Assembly: GCA_021820975.1 (NCBI GenBank)
Contig: JAKADA010000020.1
Coordinates: 1 to 37,244 of the forward strand
Reading direction: 5' to 3'
DNA: 37,244 bases
DNA from: Bacillota bacterium
GTDB lineage: Bacteria > Bacillota > Bacilli > Alicyclobacillales > SLC66
How positions within the stretch are numbered: the stretch's first letter is position 1; the number at the start of each line of letters is the position of its first letter. Shown in pieces: positions 7,404 to 15,904 of the stretch. Below the pieces are notes generated by a model that made no database searches, was not told the DNA's origin, and saw nothing but the letters and a program-made list of their open reading frames with translations. Made by a program: the position numbers and the translations under genes.

Positions 7404-8681
7404 ATGTTTCAAAGCGTTAGAATGAAGCTCACGATCCTTCTGGTTTCTACCTTCCTTATTTTATATGCAATTACTGCTGGCACCATTTATATTCTCATGG
7501 ATCGATTAACGATCAATAACGAAGTGAGCCTTTTGCAATCGAGCGCAAAACCGCTCTCCACGCAAGTTAGTTTGGCATTCAATCAAGGTCGGTTTCCACA
7601 GGAATTTGTGGACATCAGAGCACTAGTTCACTTATTTCCGCGCTTGTCCGATGTTGTTTTGCGCGATGCTATGGGACAGACGCTTGCTGACACCAATTAT
7701 AGAATTTCTAAAAATCTTCCCTATTCCTATTCCCAATTTACGCAGGTACTGTATTTACCTAACGCCAAGCGATGGATTCGGCTATTGACCATTCACCTGA
7801 CAAATACCTATGGGCAAAGAGTTGGGGGATTGCAACTTGCCTTAGATATTACGGAGGATCTTGCTACATTGGCAAGACTACGCGATGTGATATGGGAGGT
7901 TGGTGTGGCTGGAGCAATAGTGGCCATCCTTATTGGATTTTATGTTTCAAATAGGGCGCTTCAACCCATTTCGCGCAGTTGGGGTCGCCAACAGCAATTT
8001 GTGGCGGACGCATCCCATGAATTGCGAACACCACTTTCTGTCATTCAAGCCAATTTGGATATCGTGCTAACACACGGAAATGAATCGGTGTTAGATAATA
8101 TGGAGTGGCTGTCAAACGCTCGTGAAGAGATCGCTCGGTTAACGAAATTGACGGTTGATCTTCTTACTTTGGCACGAGTTGACTCCAATCAACCTTTGCT
8201 TCGTATTCAAGATGTGGATATTCGTCAAATTGTCAATGAGATTGGCGAAACATTTCAGGTGATCGCCGAAATGAAAGGGGTTCGTCTTGATTGGAATATT
8301 GCATCAGAATCGGCGAGGGATGCTTATCAGATCAAAGCGGATCCTGATCGATTGCGTCAACTGCTGGTTATTTTGGTGGACAATGCGATCAAGTACACTC
8401 CGGAACAAGGCTTAGTTCAAGTTTCTTTAGAAAGGCATCGTCAGACTCTGCGGTTTTGCGTGAAAGATAATGGTATAGGGATTTCACCGAGAGATTTGGC
8501 ACGTATATTTAACCGCTTTTATCGAAGTGATCAGGCCCGCAATCGATCAGACAGCGGAGCGGGTTTAGGACTTGCTATCGCCAAGTGGATCGTGAAAGAA
8601 CACAAAGGAAAGATGACCGTGACAAGCAGTTTGGGCCAAGGTTCCAATTTTGAAGTTATGCTACCCGTACGACTTCGCTAG
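7404..8681 (+). CDS. Sensor histidine kinase, membrane-bound
   Basis: This 425-residue kinase is the partner of the preceding response regulator, which stops one base before its ATG (AGGGGGAA upstream). TM1 spans about residues 8-31. An extracytoplasmic sensor domain of about 130 residues follows, then TM2 at about 162-182. Only a short linker separates TM2 from the H-box A-S-H205-E-L-R-T-P-L, so a full HAMP domain seems absent. The catalytic domain shows the N box (V-D-N-A-I-K-Y-T-P), G1 (D-N-G-I-G-I), F box (F-N-R-F-Y-R) and G2 (G-A-G-L-G-L-A-I-A-K). The signal is unknown. An exported paralogue pair upstream may modulate the sensor domain. A longer open frame from 7266 overlaps the regulator and is not the true start. 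Confidence 0.93.
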   Translation: MFQSVRMKLTILLVSTFLILYAITAGTIYILMDRLTINNEVSLLQSSAKPLSTQVSLAFNQGRFPQEFVDIRALVHLFPRLSDVVLRDAMGQTLADTNYRISKNLPYSYSQFTQVLYLPNAKRWIRLLTIHLTNTYGQRVGGLQLALDITEDLATLARLRDVIWEVGVAGAIVAILIGFYVSNRALQPISRSWGRQQQFVADASHELRTPLSVIQANLDIVLTHGNESVLDNMEWLSNAREEIARLTKLTVDLLTLARVDSNQPLLRIQDVDIRQIVNEIGETFQVIAEMKGVRLDWNIASESARDAYQIKADPDRLRQLLVILVDNAIKYTPEQGLVQVSLERHRQTLRFCVKDNGIGISPRDLARIFNRFYRSDQARNRSDSGAGLGLAIAKWIVKEHKGKMTVTSSLGQGSNFEVMLPVRLR

Positions 8682-8733
8682 TGAACGAATTCATATCACG
8701 ATAGTGGGATGTTGTCTCTTTTAACTGGTAGTA

Positions 8734-9315
8734 TCAATCCTTTTCCATTTTGGGTTGAAGTTTTTTATGTCCCCACCAAAACGCCACAAGTATCACGATA
8801 AGAATGGGAGCCGTCACATACCAATGGATCAACAATGTTTTACCATAATACTGCCAAATTAAGTCCAAGTAACGTCCCATGACTAAAAATGCTGCCGACC
8901 ATAGCATTGCAGCAGGAGTATTATACAAAGTGAATTTCCCGTAAGTGACTTTATTTATCCCAGCCAAATACGGAATGGCAATGCGTACAAACGCGACAAA
9001 TTTACCAATGAATAGATATGCTGACTGAAATTTTTTGAAATTCACCTCAACGGCATGAAATCGTGGTTCTGTGATTCCTATCCATCGACCATAGCGAAGA
9101 ATTACTTTTCTACCGACAAGACGGCCAAGTAGATACGCAATGTTAGATCCTATCACGTTTCCAAGAATCGCCATGATCCACAAAGGAAGAAAAGAAAAAA
9201 CGCCTCTGGTCATTTCAATCCCTGAAGTGATCAATATGGTTTCTGAAGGAAAAGGCACACCAATTGCTTCTAAAAATAGCGCAAGAAACACGCCCAAGTA
9301 ACCTAGATGTTGCAA
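8734..9315 (-). CDS. DedA-family membrane protein
   Basis: This 193-residue protein with five or six hydrophobic segments belongs to the DedA / VTT family. Family members flip or carry undecaprenyl phosphate or phospholipids and support envelope homeostasis. The signature is F-V-R-I-A-I-P-Y-L-A-G (F-x-R-x-x-x-P-x-x-A-G), preceded by a re-entrant E-A-I-G-V-P-F-P-S-E-T-I-L. Length is typical. The start is TTG 9315, with AGGAG 7 bases upstream. It is the last gene of a minus-strand run with ybjQ-like and a small ORF, and convergent with the sensor kinase. The precise substrate cannot be read from sequence. Confidence 0.9.
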   Translation of the reverse strand: MQHLGYLGVFLALFLEAIGVPFPSETILITSGIEMTRGVFSFLPLWIMAILGNVIGSNIAYLLGRLVGRKVILRYGRWIGITEPRFHAVEVNFKKFQSAYLFIGKFVAFVRIAIPYLAGINKVTYGKFTLYNTPAAMLWSAAFLVMGRYLDLIWQYYGKTLLIHWYVTAPILIVILVAFWWGHKKLQPKMEKD

Positions 9316-9354
9316 TCGTATTCTCCTATCATGAGCAAGTGGTCAAATCAAGGC

Positions 9355-9537
9355 TTAAGACATATCTGACGGCGAATCATCCTCTTGTAGGAGTGTTTCA
9401 TAGTACCTCTTACCTGTATGAGGATTAAACCAAACTTGCTGGGAAATTCCCGTGGTTGGATCGATAAAGCGATCCCAATGATGACTATCTCGAAGAAAAA
9501 GTAGGTGAAAATAAAGTGCATCATGCTTAAGCCTCAT
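9355..9537 (-). CDS. Small hypothetical protein, overlapping the YbjQ gene end
   Basis: This ORF of 60 residues starts at ATG 9537, inside the last codons of the YbjQ-family gene, overlapping it by 11 bases. The overlap suggests translational coupling. It contains W-D-R-F-I-D-P-T-T-G and W-F-N-P-H-T-G-K-R-Y-Y-E, two D/N-P-x-T-G turns that look like a short repeated beta motif. It ends in an acidic tail E-E-D-D-S-P-S-D. There is no signal peptide or membrane segment. I do not recognise the family. A longer reading from 9603 would run deep into the YbjQ gene and is unlikely. Confidence 0.55.
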   Translation of the reverse strand: MRLKHDALYFHLLFLRDSHHWDRFIDPTTGISQQVWFNPHTGKRYYETLLQEDDSPSDMS

Positions 9538-9847
9538 GTACAACAACGGCGGTTCCATAGGCGACAACTTCGGACATCGTCTGGCCAATTTCACTGGAAT
9601 CAAAACGCATCATGACGACTGCATTGGCCCCCATGGCATGGGCGTTTTGTACAAGACGATCAATAGCAGCTTTGCGAGCATCCTCTAACATTTCGGTGTA
9701 CTCTTTGATCTCACCACCCGCTAAACTTCGTAATGCAGCTGTAAGATTGCCGCCAATTCCACGACTGCGGACGACCACGCCAAAAACCTGGCCAAGGACT
9801 TTTTCGATTTCATGGCCATAAATGTGTTCCGTTGTGACGACAAGCAT
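9527..9847 (-). CDS. YbjQ / UPF0145 family protein
   Basis: This protein of about 106 residues matches the UPF0145 (YbjQ, heavy-metal-binding-domain-like) pattern. It starts M-L-V-V-T-T-E, then G-x-V-V-R-S-R-G-I-G-G-N, an L-R-S-L-A-G-G-E-I-K-E-Y-T-E-M-L central motif, then A-x-A-M-G-A-N-A-V-V-M-M-R-F-D-S-S and a final Y-G-T-A-V-V-V. Members form pentameric rings; their role is not established. The ATG at 9847 follows GAGGAG by 10 bases and gives the family length; an upstream ATG at 9865 is less likely. It is first in a minus-strand operon with a small ORF and dedA. Confidence 0.88.
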   Translation of the reverse strand: MLVVTTEHIYGHEIEKVLGQVFGVVVRSRGIGGNLTAALRSLAGGEIKEYTEMLEDARKAAIDRLVQNAHAMGANAVVMMRFDSSEIGQTMSEVVAYGTAVVVHEA

Positions 9848-10089
9848 TTCATCATCGCTCCTCATTGCTTTTATAGCTAAGTATACACTTCTTAGTGCGT
9901 AGACATGGAGGTAGGAATCTCTATTTTGCGCTGTTTTTGTGATGTGGCGTAAGTGTAGATAGATTTTGGATAAATTTTCTGCTTGATATCGGGTGATCTT
10001 TAAGGTTATTGTTACAAAGTTGTTACTGTTATTACAAATGGATTACGTACGCGGTACATGCGCTGTTGTAATAAAATGAGGTGTTCTCT

Positions 10090-11454
10090 ATGAAACAATG
10101 GATAGTAACGTGTTCGGTGTTGACTTTGTGTATATTTTCACTGATGAAACCGGAACTTTCACAAGCGCGTAGTTTGAATCAGGCACAGCATGTTGTCATT
10201 CGTAAATTCCCATGGCCATATCAGGCTATGTTAGCAATCGATTCGGATGCAGATCATACAGATTTACGAAAATTCAACGAAATTCATGAGTTTCTTAATA
10301 CAACCGTTGAAACACCGATGGGGCAGGGATTGGGACTTGATATTTCGGATTCCTTCTTTCTCTATAACGGATCAAATGTAGATTTGCCAATTGATTATAC
10401 GGGTGCAACTGTGGCTGATGAGATGACGATGTTTCAAGGGACAACCACTTTGCCTTCTATTTATGCGCCAATTTTATTGCATTATATTCGTCATGGATGG
10501 ATCGACACGTTTCATAGTGCAGGTGATTTTTCACGCCTGAATCCAACAACTACATTGTTTCATCGCTCGTTAGAAGTTCAAGCCATGGGGTTTTTACGGA
10601 GACAAAACCTTCCGACAATCTTGGATTTTACCGATCATGGCAATCAATCCAATGTTGCCAATTTTGGTTCTTATGATCATTTTGACCGCTATATGCAGGG
10701 AGATAATTCACATTCACCGTACTATATCGCAGATTTGGTGCAGCAAGAGGGCGTCAAGTTCTTGTGGGCAGATAATTATGATAATCAATATGTGTATTCG
10801 TCGATGTTATATCCGATTCACTTGCGTAATGGTAGCAAAATCTGGGGATTTCATCGCTTTACTGGCTCGCGAACTTTCATGTATAAACGACATGCTAAAG
10901 AGGTTGTATGGCGTGAAGACTGGAATCCCTATAAATTGTCTGCTGAATTATCAGATATGCGATTACAAGCCTTAATTCAGGGACAAGGGTATTCTGTAGT
11001 GGCCACGCACCTCGAAGGTAACGCTGATGAGTTGCCATTACCTACATCAGCTATTGAAGCATTAACACATCTCGCACATCTTCAAAATAAAGGTAAAATC
11101 CTTGTTGCACGTACCTCACGACTTCTATGGTACAACCTCGTTCAGCAGGGAATTACCTTTCGCGTAGTGGCTGGCAGTCACCATCCTATTACGTACATTA
11201 ACGTAACGGGTGTGAAGGATCCTGTGGATGGTAACTTTGTCCCAACGTGGCAAGAGTTGCGAGGCATAACATGGTTTGTTCCTCATCCGAATCAAGTAAC
11301 CATTTTACTTGATGGAAAACTCATTCCTAATAATGTCATCGTAAGGACAAGCGGAACGATCGGCATTGCCTGGTATCCTACTGATACGACCGATTGGGCG
11401 GTAAACCTAGGTACGCCAGAGTATCAATTTTTACAACGAAAAATGAACAATTAG
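10090..11454 (+). CDS. Secreted protein with deacetylase / glycoside-hydrolase-like barrel, function unknown
   Basis: This protein of about 454 residues has an N-terminal signal peptide (M-K-Q-W-I, hydrophobic stretch, cleavage near S-Q-A-R). After it comes F-P-W-P-Y-Q-A-M-L-A-I-D-S-D-A-D-H-T, which resembles the first strand and Asp-rich metal motif of NodB-like polysaccharide deacetylases. Later motifs D-F-T-D-H-G-N-Q-S-N, F-H-S-A-G-D-F and T-H-L-E-G-N could supply further barrel-end residues. A C-terminal beta-rich part follows from about residue 360. The canonical H-x-x-x-H zinc motif of NodB enzymes is not obvious, so the activity is open. The ATG at 10090 has GAGGTG upstream; a GTG at 10081 is also in frame. 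It stands alone between an operon on the other strand and a chemoreceptor gene. Confidence 0.65.
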   Translation: MKQWIVTCSVLTLCIFSLMKPELSQARSLNQAQHVVIRKFPWPYQAMLAIDSDADHTDLRKFNEIHEFLNTTVETPMGQGLGLDISDSFFLYNGSNVDLPIDYTGATVADEMTMFQGTTTLPSIYAPILLHYIRHGWIDTFHSAGDFSRLNPTTTLFHRSLEVQAMGFLRRQNLPTILDFTDHGNQSNVANFGSYDHFDRYMQGDNSHSPYYIADLVQQEGVKFLWADNYDNQYVYSSMLYPIHLRNGSKIWGFHRFTGSRTFMYKRHAKEVVWREDWNPYKLSAELSDMRLQALIQGQGYSVVATHLEGNADELPLPTSAIEALTHLAHLQNKGKILVARTSRLLWYNLVQQGITFRVVAGSHHPITYINVTGVKDPVDGNFVPTWQELRGITWFVPHPNQVTILLDGKLIPNNVIVRTSGTIGIAWYPTDTTDWAVNLGTPEYQFLQRKMNN

Positions 11455-11463
11455 TGATTTTGT

Positions 11464-11491
11464 TTGATAAATACGACATAATGACTATAAT
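11464..11491 (+). promoter_or_regulatory. SigA-type promoter of the chemoreceptor gene
   Basis: TTGATA (11464-11469) and TATAAT (11486-11491) are 16 bases apart and close to the vegetative consensus. Transcription would start near 11498, about 75 bases before the ATG. Confidence 0.65.
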
Positions 11492-11493
11492 TA

Positions 11494-11548
11494 ACCTGTG
11501 AAATTATCATATATAAGATAGTTTAACAGGTGTATATATGATAATTTC
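11494..11548 (+). promoter_or_regulatory. Long inverted repeat in the chemoreceptor leader
   Basis: A perfect 16-base inverted repeat pairs 11500-11515 with 11533-11548 around a 17-base loop. It begins at the predicted transcription start. ACCTGT (11494-11499) just before the left arm is complementary to ACAGGT (11526-11531) inside the loop. That order would make an H-type pseudoknot, or an alternative stem, if the transcript includes it. There is no T tract after it, so it does not look like a terminator. It could equally be a protein-binding operator on DNA. Confidence 0.55.
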
Positions 11549-11571
11549 AATTTGGTTTATGGAGGTTACTT

Positions 11572-13536
11572 ATGAGGCTTGCTGCCAAATTATATGCTTC
11601 TTTCTTAGCGATTTTGTTGGTACCCACTATCGTGTCAGGCATTATTACCTATGAAACTGTGCAACATCAAGTAACACAAGATATTAACCAATCGGCCACA
11701 AATTCCATTCAACTTCTTAGCCGAAATATTAATCAACTTCTTGTGGATAACGAAGATGCAGTCAACATTTTAGCCAATAGTATTGATGCTGGTACAATTG
11801 GTGGAAAGCAAGGTGATGAAACTCCACAAATTCGTCATTTGATTGATCAATATCAGCAGGCTAACCCAGACATTGAATCGATATGTGTGGGAACCGACAA
11901 AGGCGTGTACATGAATGCACCTAAATCATTGACAAATCCACCGGGTTATGACCCGCGTGTCCGTCCTTGGTATCAGCTTTCTATGGCGCATCCGAATACA
12001 GCACAAATTAATGCACCATTTGTATCAAAGGCATCCGGTGGGGTTGTCGTTGCGATTGGACAAAGGACCAAAGATGGTCATGGTGTGGTGCTTGTCTCGC
12101 TGAGTTTGCAAAGTATTGCTAGTACGACGAAGGCAGTGAATATTGGTCAAGGTGGATTTGTACGTGTCATTGATCAAACTGGGCATTACTTAATTGATGC
12201 ATCTTATAAACCAGGGTCAATGGTTCAATCTCCACAACTTGGTTCTATGATGAAGGGAAACTCCGGTGATTTTACTTATACATCGAAGGCAGGAAAACGC
12301 GATGTCGTGTATACGACAGATCCGTTGACAGGCTGGAAAATCGCGGCTGTTTTCTCTCAATCAACGATCAATTCATCTGCTCTTCGCGTATTTATGACGA
12401 TCCTTGTAGCTATGATTGTTGCGCTTGTGCTTGGAGGTGCCTTGATACTTTATTTGGTACGATCTATTACAAAGCGTTTGAAAATCATTGTTGCTGCGAC
12501 AAGTAAAGTGGCAAGTGGTGATCTTACACACTCATTGGTTGATCATCATAAAGACGAAATCGGTGAATTATCGGTAAGTTTTAACGCTATGCGGGAATCT
12601 TTACAAGATGTGTTGCATAATGCGTTACTTACCTCATCAGAAGTGATCTCTTCTTCACAAGCTCTATCGAGCATTGCTGATGAAGCGAATAAAGCGATTG
12701 AACAAGTCGTAAATAATACACAGGAAATGGCAGAAATAGCTTTGCAACAGCTTGATCTTGTACATAAAAGCGATAAGTCGATCACCAGTATGGCTCAGGG
12801 AATGGGACAGATAGCTCAGACTGTAGATCAGGTGAGTATTGCGGCGCAACATACGACTGACTTGGCGAATGAAGGGAATCAATCGATCGATAATGTGGTT
12901 TATGTTATGGAAGGTATTGAGTCGCATGTTCAAGGTTTGGCAATATCCATGGATAGTCTTGAGAAGTACTCAAGTCAGATAGGGCAAATCGTTCACATCA
13001 TCTCGGAAGTTGCATCGCAGACCAATTTATTAGCGTTAAATGCGGCGATTGAAGCGGCAAGAGCTGGTGAACATGGACGAGGATTTGCCGTTGTTGCAGA
13101 TGAGGTTCGTAAGTTGGCGGAACAAGTCACTGCATTTTCTGGGCAAATTGGAGAATTGATTGAGAACATCCATGATGAAATGGGCCGTTCAATGGCAGCT
13201 AGTGTCAGTACAAAAGATGTAGTTCAGGAAGGACTTGAAACGGTAAGAAAAACGGGTGACGCGTTTGTGAAAATTGTACAAGCTGTAAGAGAAGTAGCTG
13301 ATCACATGAAAGATGCAGCACAAAATGCAACACACGTATCCGCTAGCGGCGACGTAATTATAGAATCGATTCATGAAATTTCCCGCACAGCACAAAGTAG
13401 TGCTAACGGGACACAAAGTGTTTCTGCGGCTACGCAAGAGCAGTTAGCAAGCATGGAGGAAGTAGCGGCATCTGCAGCAAGCCTAGCGCAGATTGCTGAG
13501 AGTCTGCAATTAGTTATGGCCCGTTTTAAGCTATAA
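11572..13536 (+). CDS. Methyl-accepting chemotaxis protein with extracellular Cache domain
   Basis: This 654-residue transmembrane chemoreceptor passes ligand signals to the CheA/CheW complex. TM1 is at about residues 8-27. A periplasmic-side double-Cache-like domain follows, with the [10 protein letters not shown] motif near residue 125 that lines amino-acid or organic-acid pockets in the family. TM2 is at about 270-293, a HAMP domain at about 294-346, then the long coiled-coil signalling domain. The hairpin tip is at about 480-520 with [19 protein letters not shown] and R-K-L-A-E-Q. The start has GGAGG about 8 bases upstream. It is monocistronic, with its own promoter, leader inverted repeat and terminator. 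The ligand is unknown. Confidence 0.93.
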   Translation: MRLAAKLYASFLAILLVPTIVSGIITYETVQHQVTQDINQSATNSIQLLSRNINQLLVDNEDAVNILANSIDAGTIGGKQGDETPQIRHLIDQYQQANPDIESICVGTDKGVYMNAPKSLTNPPGYDPRVRPWYQLSMAHPNTAQINAPFVSKASGGVVVAIGQRTKDGHGVVLVSLSLQSIASTTKAVNIGQGGFVRVIDQTGHYLIDASYKPGSMVQSPQLGSMMKGNSGDFTYTSKAGKRDVVYTTDPLTGWKIAAVFSQSTINSSALRVFMTILVAMIVALVLGGALILYLVRSITKRLKIIVAATSKVASGDLTHSLVDHHKDEIGELSVSFNAMRESLQDVLHNALLTSSEVISSSQALSSIADEANKAIEQVVNNTQEMAEIALQQLDLVHKSDKSITSMAQGMGQIAQTVDQVSIAAQHTTDLANEGNQSIDNVVYVMEGIESHVQGLAISMDSLEKYSSQIGQIVHIISEVASQTNLLALNAAIEAARAGEHGRGFAVVADEVRKLAEQVTAFSGQIGELIENIHDEMGRSMAASVSTKDVVQEGLETVRKTGDAFVKIVQAVREVADHMKDAAQNATHVSASGDVIIESIHEISRTAQSSANGTQSVSAATQEQLASMEEVAASAASLAQIAESLQLVMARFKL

Positions 13537-13543
13537 AATATAA

Positions 13544-13575
13544 GGCACCTTGGTGAATTTGATCACCAAGGTGCC
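13544..13575. terminator. Bidirectional terminator between chemoreceptor and PadR genes
   Basis: A perfect 13-bp stem GGCACCTTGGTGA (13544-13556) / TCACCAAGGTGCC (13563-13575) with a 6-base loop lies between convergent genes. The T-rich side (TTATATTTT) follows on the minus strand; the plus strand lacks a T run. Confidence 0.8.
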
Positions 13576-13631
13576 AAAACGAGTAGTTCTAAAAGTGGGT
13601 GCAACATCGTATTTAAGCCCCACTGCACGGA

Positions 13632-14156
13632 CTATTTAGCCTGAGTTGCTTGTAAACGGCTTATAACAGACGCAAGCCAATGATAATCTGCTTTTAGGTG
13701 GACGAGGTGGTGTTCCATCGCTAGATCGACGCCAAGTCCATACCCGTGAGGTGGCGTACTTTCAAAAAGCTCGATTTGTTTGTGCAACTTTACTAAGCGT
13801 TCGTTCAGTAAAGGAAAAAATTCCTCGTATGGCAAATGATCCAAAAACATCATTCCAATGTCACTGGAAAAATTCATTTTGTCGGCTTTCGCCAAATTGA
13901 AACGTAATAGTTCAAAAAAATGGGTCGTTCCTCTTTGTGTAATGGAATAAACTTTACGAAAGGGACGATTGCCTTCTTGCTCTGCGTGCATATAGACATC
14001 ACCAGCTTCACAAAGTCGATCAAGTGTCGCATAGGCAGTTGATTTTTTCATGTCTGTAACTCGCCCGAGATTTTTTTCGATAAACTCGTTAATCTGGTAA
14101 CCATGCTGACTCTGTACCATTAATATACCTAGTAATAACAAAGATCGCTCATCCAC
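13632..14156 (-). CDS. PadR-family transcriptional regulator
   Basis: This is a regulator of about 174 residues. An N-terminal winged helix (L-L-L-L-G-I-L-M-V-Q-S-Q-H-G-Y-Q-I-N-E-F-I, then D-M-K-K-S-T-A-Y-A-T-L-D-R-L and the wing with R-K-V-Y-S-I-T) is followed by a C-terminal helical dimerisation domain of the Vir-like PadR subgroup. I favour GTG 14156: GGAG lies 9 bases upstream and the protein then begins M-D-E-R-S-L-L-L-L-G. The ATG at 14162 is too close to the ribosome site, and the frame from 14207 runs into the operator region. It is divergent from the DHA2 exporter gene, the usual layout of a local repressor of drug export. Two similar palindromes lie in the shared promoter region. 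Confidence 0.92.
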   Translation of the reverse strand: MDERSLLLLGILMVQSQHGYQINEFIEKNLGRVTDMKKSTAYATLDRLCEAGDVYMHAEQEGNRPFRKVYSITQRGTTHFFELLRFNLAKADKMNFSSDIGMMFLDHLPYEEFFPLLNERLVKLHKQIELFESTPPHGYGLGVDLAMEHHLVHLKADYHWLASVISRLQATQAK

Positions 14157-14197
14157 ATGCATATACTCCTTTTTTCTATGTTTCATTAAATACATTA

Positions 14198-14263
14198 TAG
14201 TCATCATTGACTAATACGGTCAAAGGAATGTATTATCGTTTTGAATAGTCAAGGTTGACTATT
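14198..14263. promoter_or_regulatory. Two matching operators in the padR / exporter promoter region
   Basis: AATAGTCAA-GG-TTGACTATT (14244-14263) is a perfect 9-2-9 inverted repeat. A second dyad TAGTCA-tcat-TGACTA (14198-14213) shares the same half-site. Centres are about 48 bases apart. Their placement between divergent genes suits PadR binding with control of both directions, but binding is inferred from symmetry only. Confidence 0.65.
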
Positions 14264-14302
14264 TGGATATGATTATGAAGGAACTAGGAGGAGGTCGCGA
14301 AT

Positions 14303-15889
14303 TTGCCGCGAACAAACAAGCAAGGGATAGCTTTAACTATTTTTGCCATCGGCGTATTTATGGGCGGGCTTGATAATGGTATTATGAGTTCAGCCTTAAC
14401 GACGTTGATCCATTCTTTTAAAGTTTCGGCCAGTTGGGGCGCATGGATTATTACGATTTATACACTAGGTTTGGCTGTCAGTGTACCGATCATGGCTAAG
14501 CTATCTGATCGATATGGTCGCAAGAGAATGTTTCTCATTAGTATTGTTTTGTTTGGACTTGGTTCCATGAGTGTAGCCTTAAGTCAAAATTTTACTGTAC
14601 TGCTACTTAGCAGAGTCTTACAATCACTAGGCGGCGGTGGCATTTTCCCGATCGCAAATGGATACATTGTCGCCACCATTCCTGTTGAACGGCAGGGTCG
14701 GGCATTGGGCATGGTCGGAGGAATGAACGGGATTTCTGCGATCCTTGGGCCGAATATTGGTTCACTCATCTTAGGCGTAACAAACGATTGGCACTGGTTG
14801 TTCTGGATTAATGTTCCGATTGCTCTCTTTTTAGTGATCTTTGGGCAAAGAGGAATTGAAGAAAGTAAGGCATCTGCAAAAGGACGCCTCGACTTCTTAG
14901 GTATCGTCCTGCTTTCCATTGGTATGCTTGGTGTCATGTATGGTCTAACCAACTTAAACGGTGCAAATTTCTTGCAAAGTTTGGTTTCCCCGAGTGTCTA
15001 TGGATATGTTCTTGTGGGGTTATGCTTATTGTTTATTTTATTGGGTTATGAAAATAAGATAGACAAACAAGGCAAAGATTCACTCGTTCCTATGTCCTTG
15101 CTGCGAAGGCCCGAACTTCGGTGGACGTTGGCAGTAGGTCTTACTTCTGGCCTCATTTTATCGTCGGTGATTTTCTTACCAGCTTATGTACAAACTATTC
15201 TTGGTTGGTCGGCTAGTCAGGCAGGCTACTGGTATACACCTATGGCTTTATTCTCTGGTGTAGGAGCTATGGGCGGTGGAGCTTTTATGGATCGCAAAGG
15301 TCCGATCGTCACATTAGCGTTTGGATCGCTCGCAGCCGCACTTGGATCCATACTGTTCCCTCTATGGGTGACAACCACATGGCAAATGGTCATCGCAAGT
15401 AGTTTAATCGGTTTAGGCGTTGGTGTAACGCTTGGAGCTCCATTAAACTTTATGATTACGGAGCATGTTCAAAATAATAAATCCACAGCACTGGGCATTC
15501 TCTCGCTCGTTCGAGAGGTTGGTTTGACGCTTGGGCCCACGATTTTTGCTGGTTTTCTAACGAGATCGATGTCACAATTTCCGCAACAAGTCATAACAAA
15601 CATGCGCAGTATCGGAATTTCTGCAAACCAAATACCTACTTCTGAAATGGCGCGCATGAAAGGCATGGAGAGCTTTGGTAATCTGGCCACGGAAATTCAT
15701 CAGATTCCAAGTATTCCGATTCAAAATGCTATTTTAAAAGCTTTGCACACAGTATCGAATCTAGGTTTTAACCAATTGTACTTTGCGGCATTTGTAATTT
15801 GTGCTTTCAGTCTCGTGTTCATTTTGATCGCAGGGTCTTATCGTCGCAAATTGCCCCGTGATCAAGAAAGTGAGCCCGTGCGCGTTTGA
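14303..15889 (+). CDS. MFS transporter, DHA2 (EmrB/QacA) family drug exporter
   Basis: This 528-residue membrane protein of the 14-helix DHA2 type is a proton-driven exporter of drugs or other hydrophobic compounds. Motif A between helices 2 and 3 is K-L-S-D-R-Y-G-R-K-R. Motif C is visible as G-G-M-N-G-I-S-A-I-L-G-P-N-I-G. An acidic residue in helix 1 (M-G-G-L-D-N-G-I) matches the family's motif D1. The TTG start at 14303 follows AGGAGGAGG. The stop abuts the frame of the DUF624 protein, so they form an operon. Control by the divergent PadR regulator is likely from the operators. The substrate cannot be read from sequence. Confidence 0.92.
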   Translation: MPRTNKQGIALTIFAIGVFMGGLDNGIMSSALTTLIHSFKVSASWGAWIITIYTLGLAVSVPIMAKLSDRYGRKRMFLISIVLFGLGSMSVALSQNFTVLLLSRVLQSLGGGGIFPIANGYIVATIPVERQGRALGMVGGMNGISAILGPNIGSLILGVTNDWHWLFWINVPIALFLVIFGQRGIEESKASAKGRLDFLGIVLLSIGMLGVMYGLTNLNGANFLQSLVSPSVYGYVLVGLCLLFILLGYENKIDKQGKDSLVPMSLLRRPELRWTLAVGLTSGLILSSVIFLPAYVQTILGWSASQAGYWYTPMALFSGVGAMGGGAFMDRKGPIVTLAFGSLAAALGSILFPLWVTTTWQMVIASSLIGLGVGVTLGAPLNFMITEHVQNNKSTALGILSLVREVGLTLGPTIFAGFLTRSMSQFPQQVITNMRSIGISANQIPTSEMARMKGMESFGNLATEIHQIPSIPIQNAILKALHTVSNLGFNQLYFAAFVICAFSLVFILIAGSYRRKLPRDQESEPVRV

Positions 15890-15904
15890 TTGAAGGAGGC
15901 CGTT

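Noticed and set aside
8682-8733. Terminator between the kinase and DedA genes
   Set aside because: Only a poor GTGA/TCAC dyad around GAATTC is present, with no real stem or T run.
12546-12933. Two minus-strand open frames in the chemoreceptor gene
   Set aside because: They arise from the coiled-coil coding bias of the plus strand and have no family match.
14584-14952. 122-codon minus-strand frame inside the DHA2 exporter
   Set aside because: Antisense shadow; the plus strand shows transporter motifs throughout.
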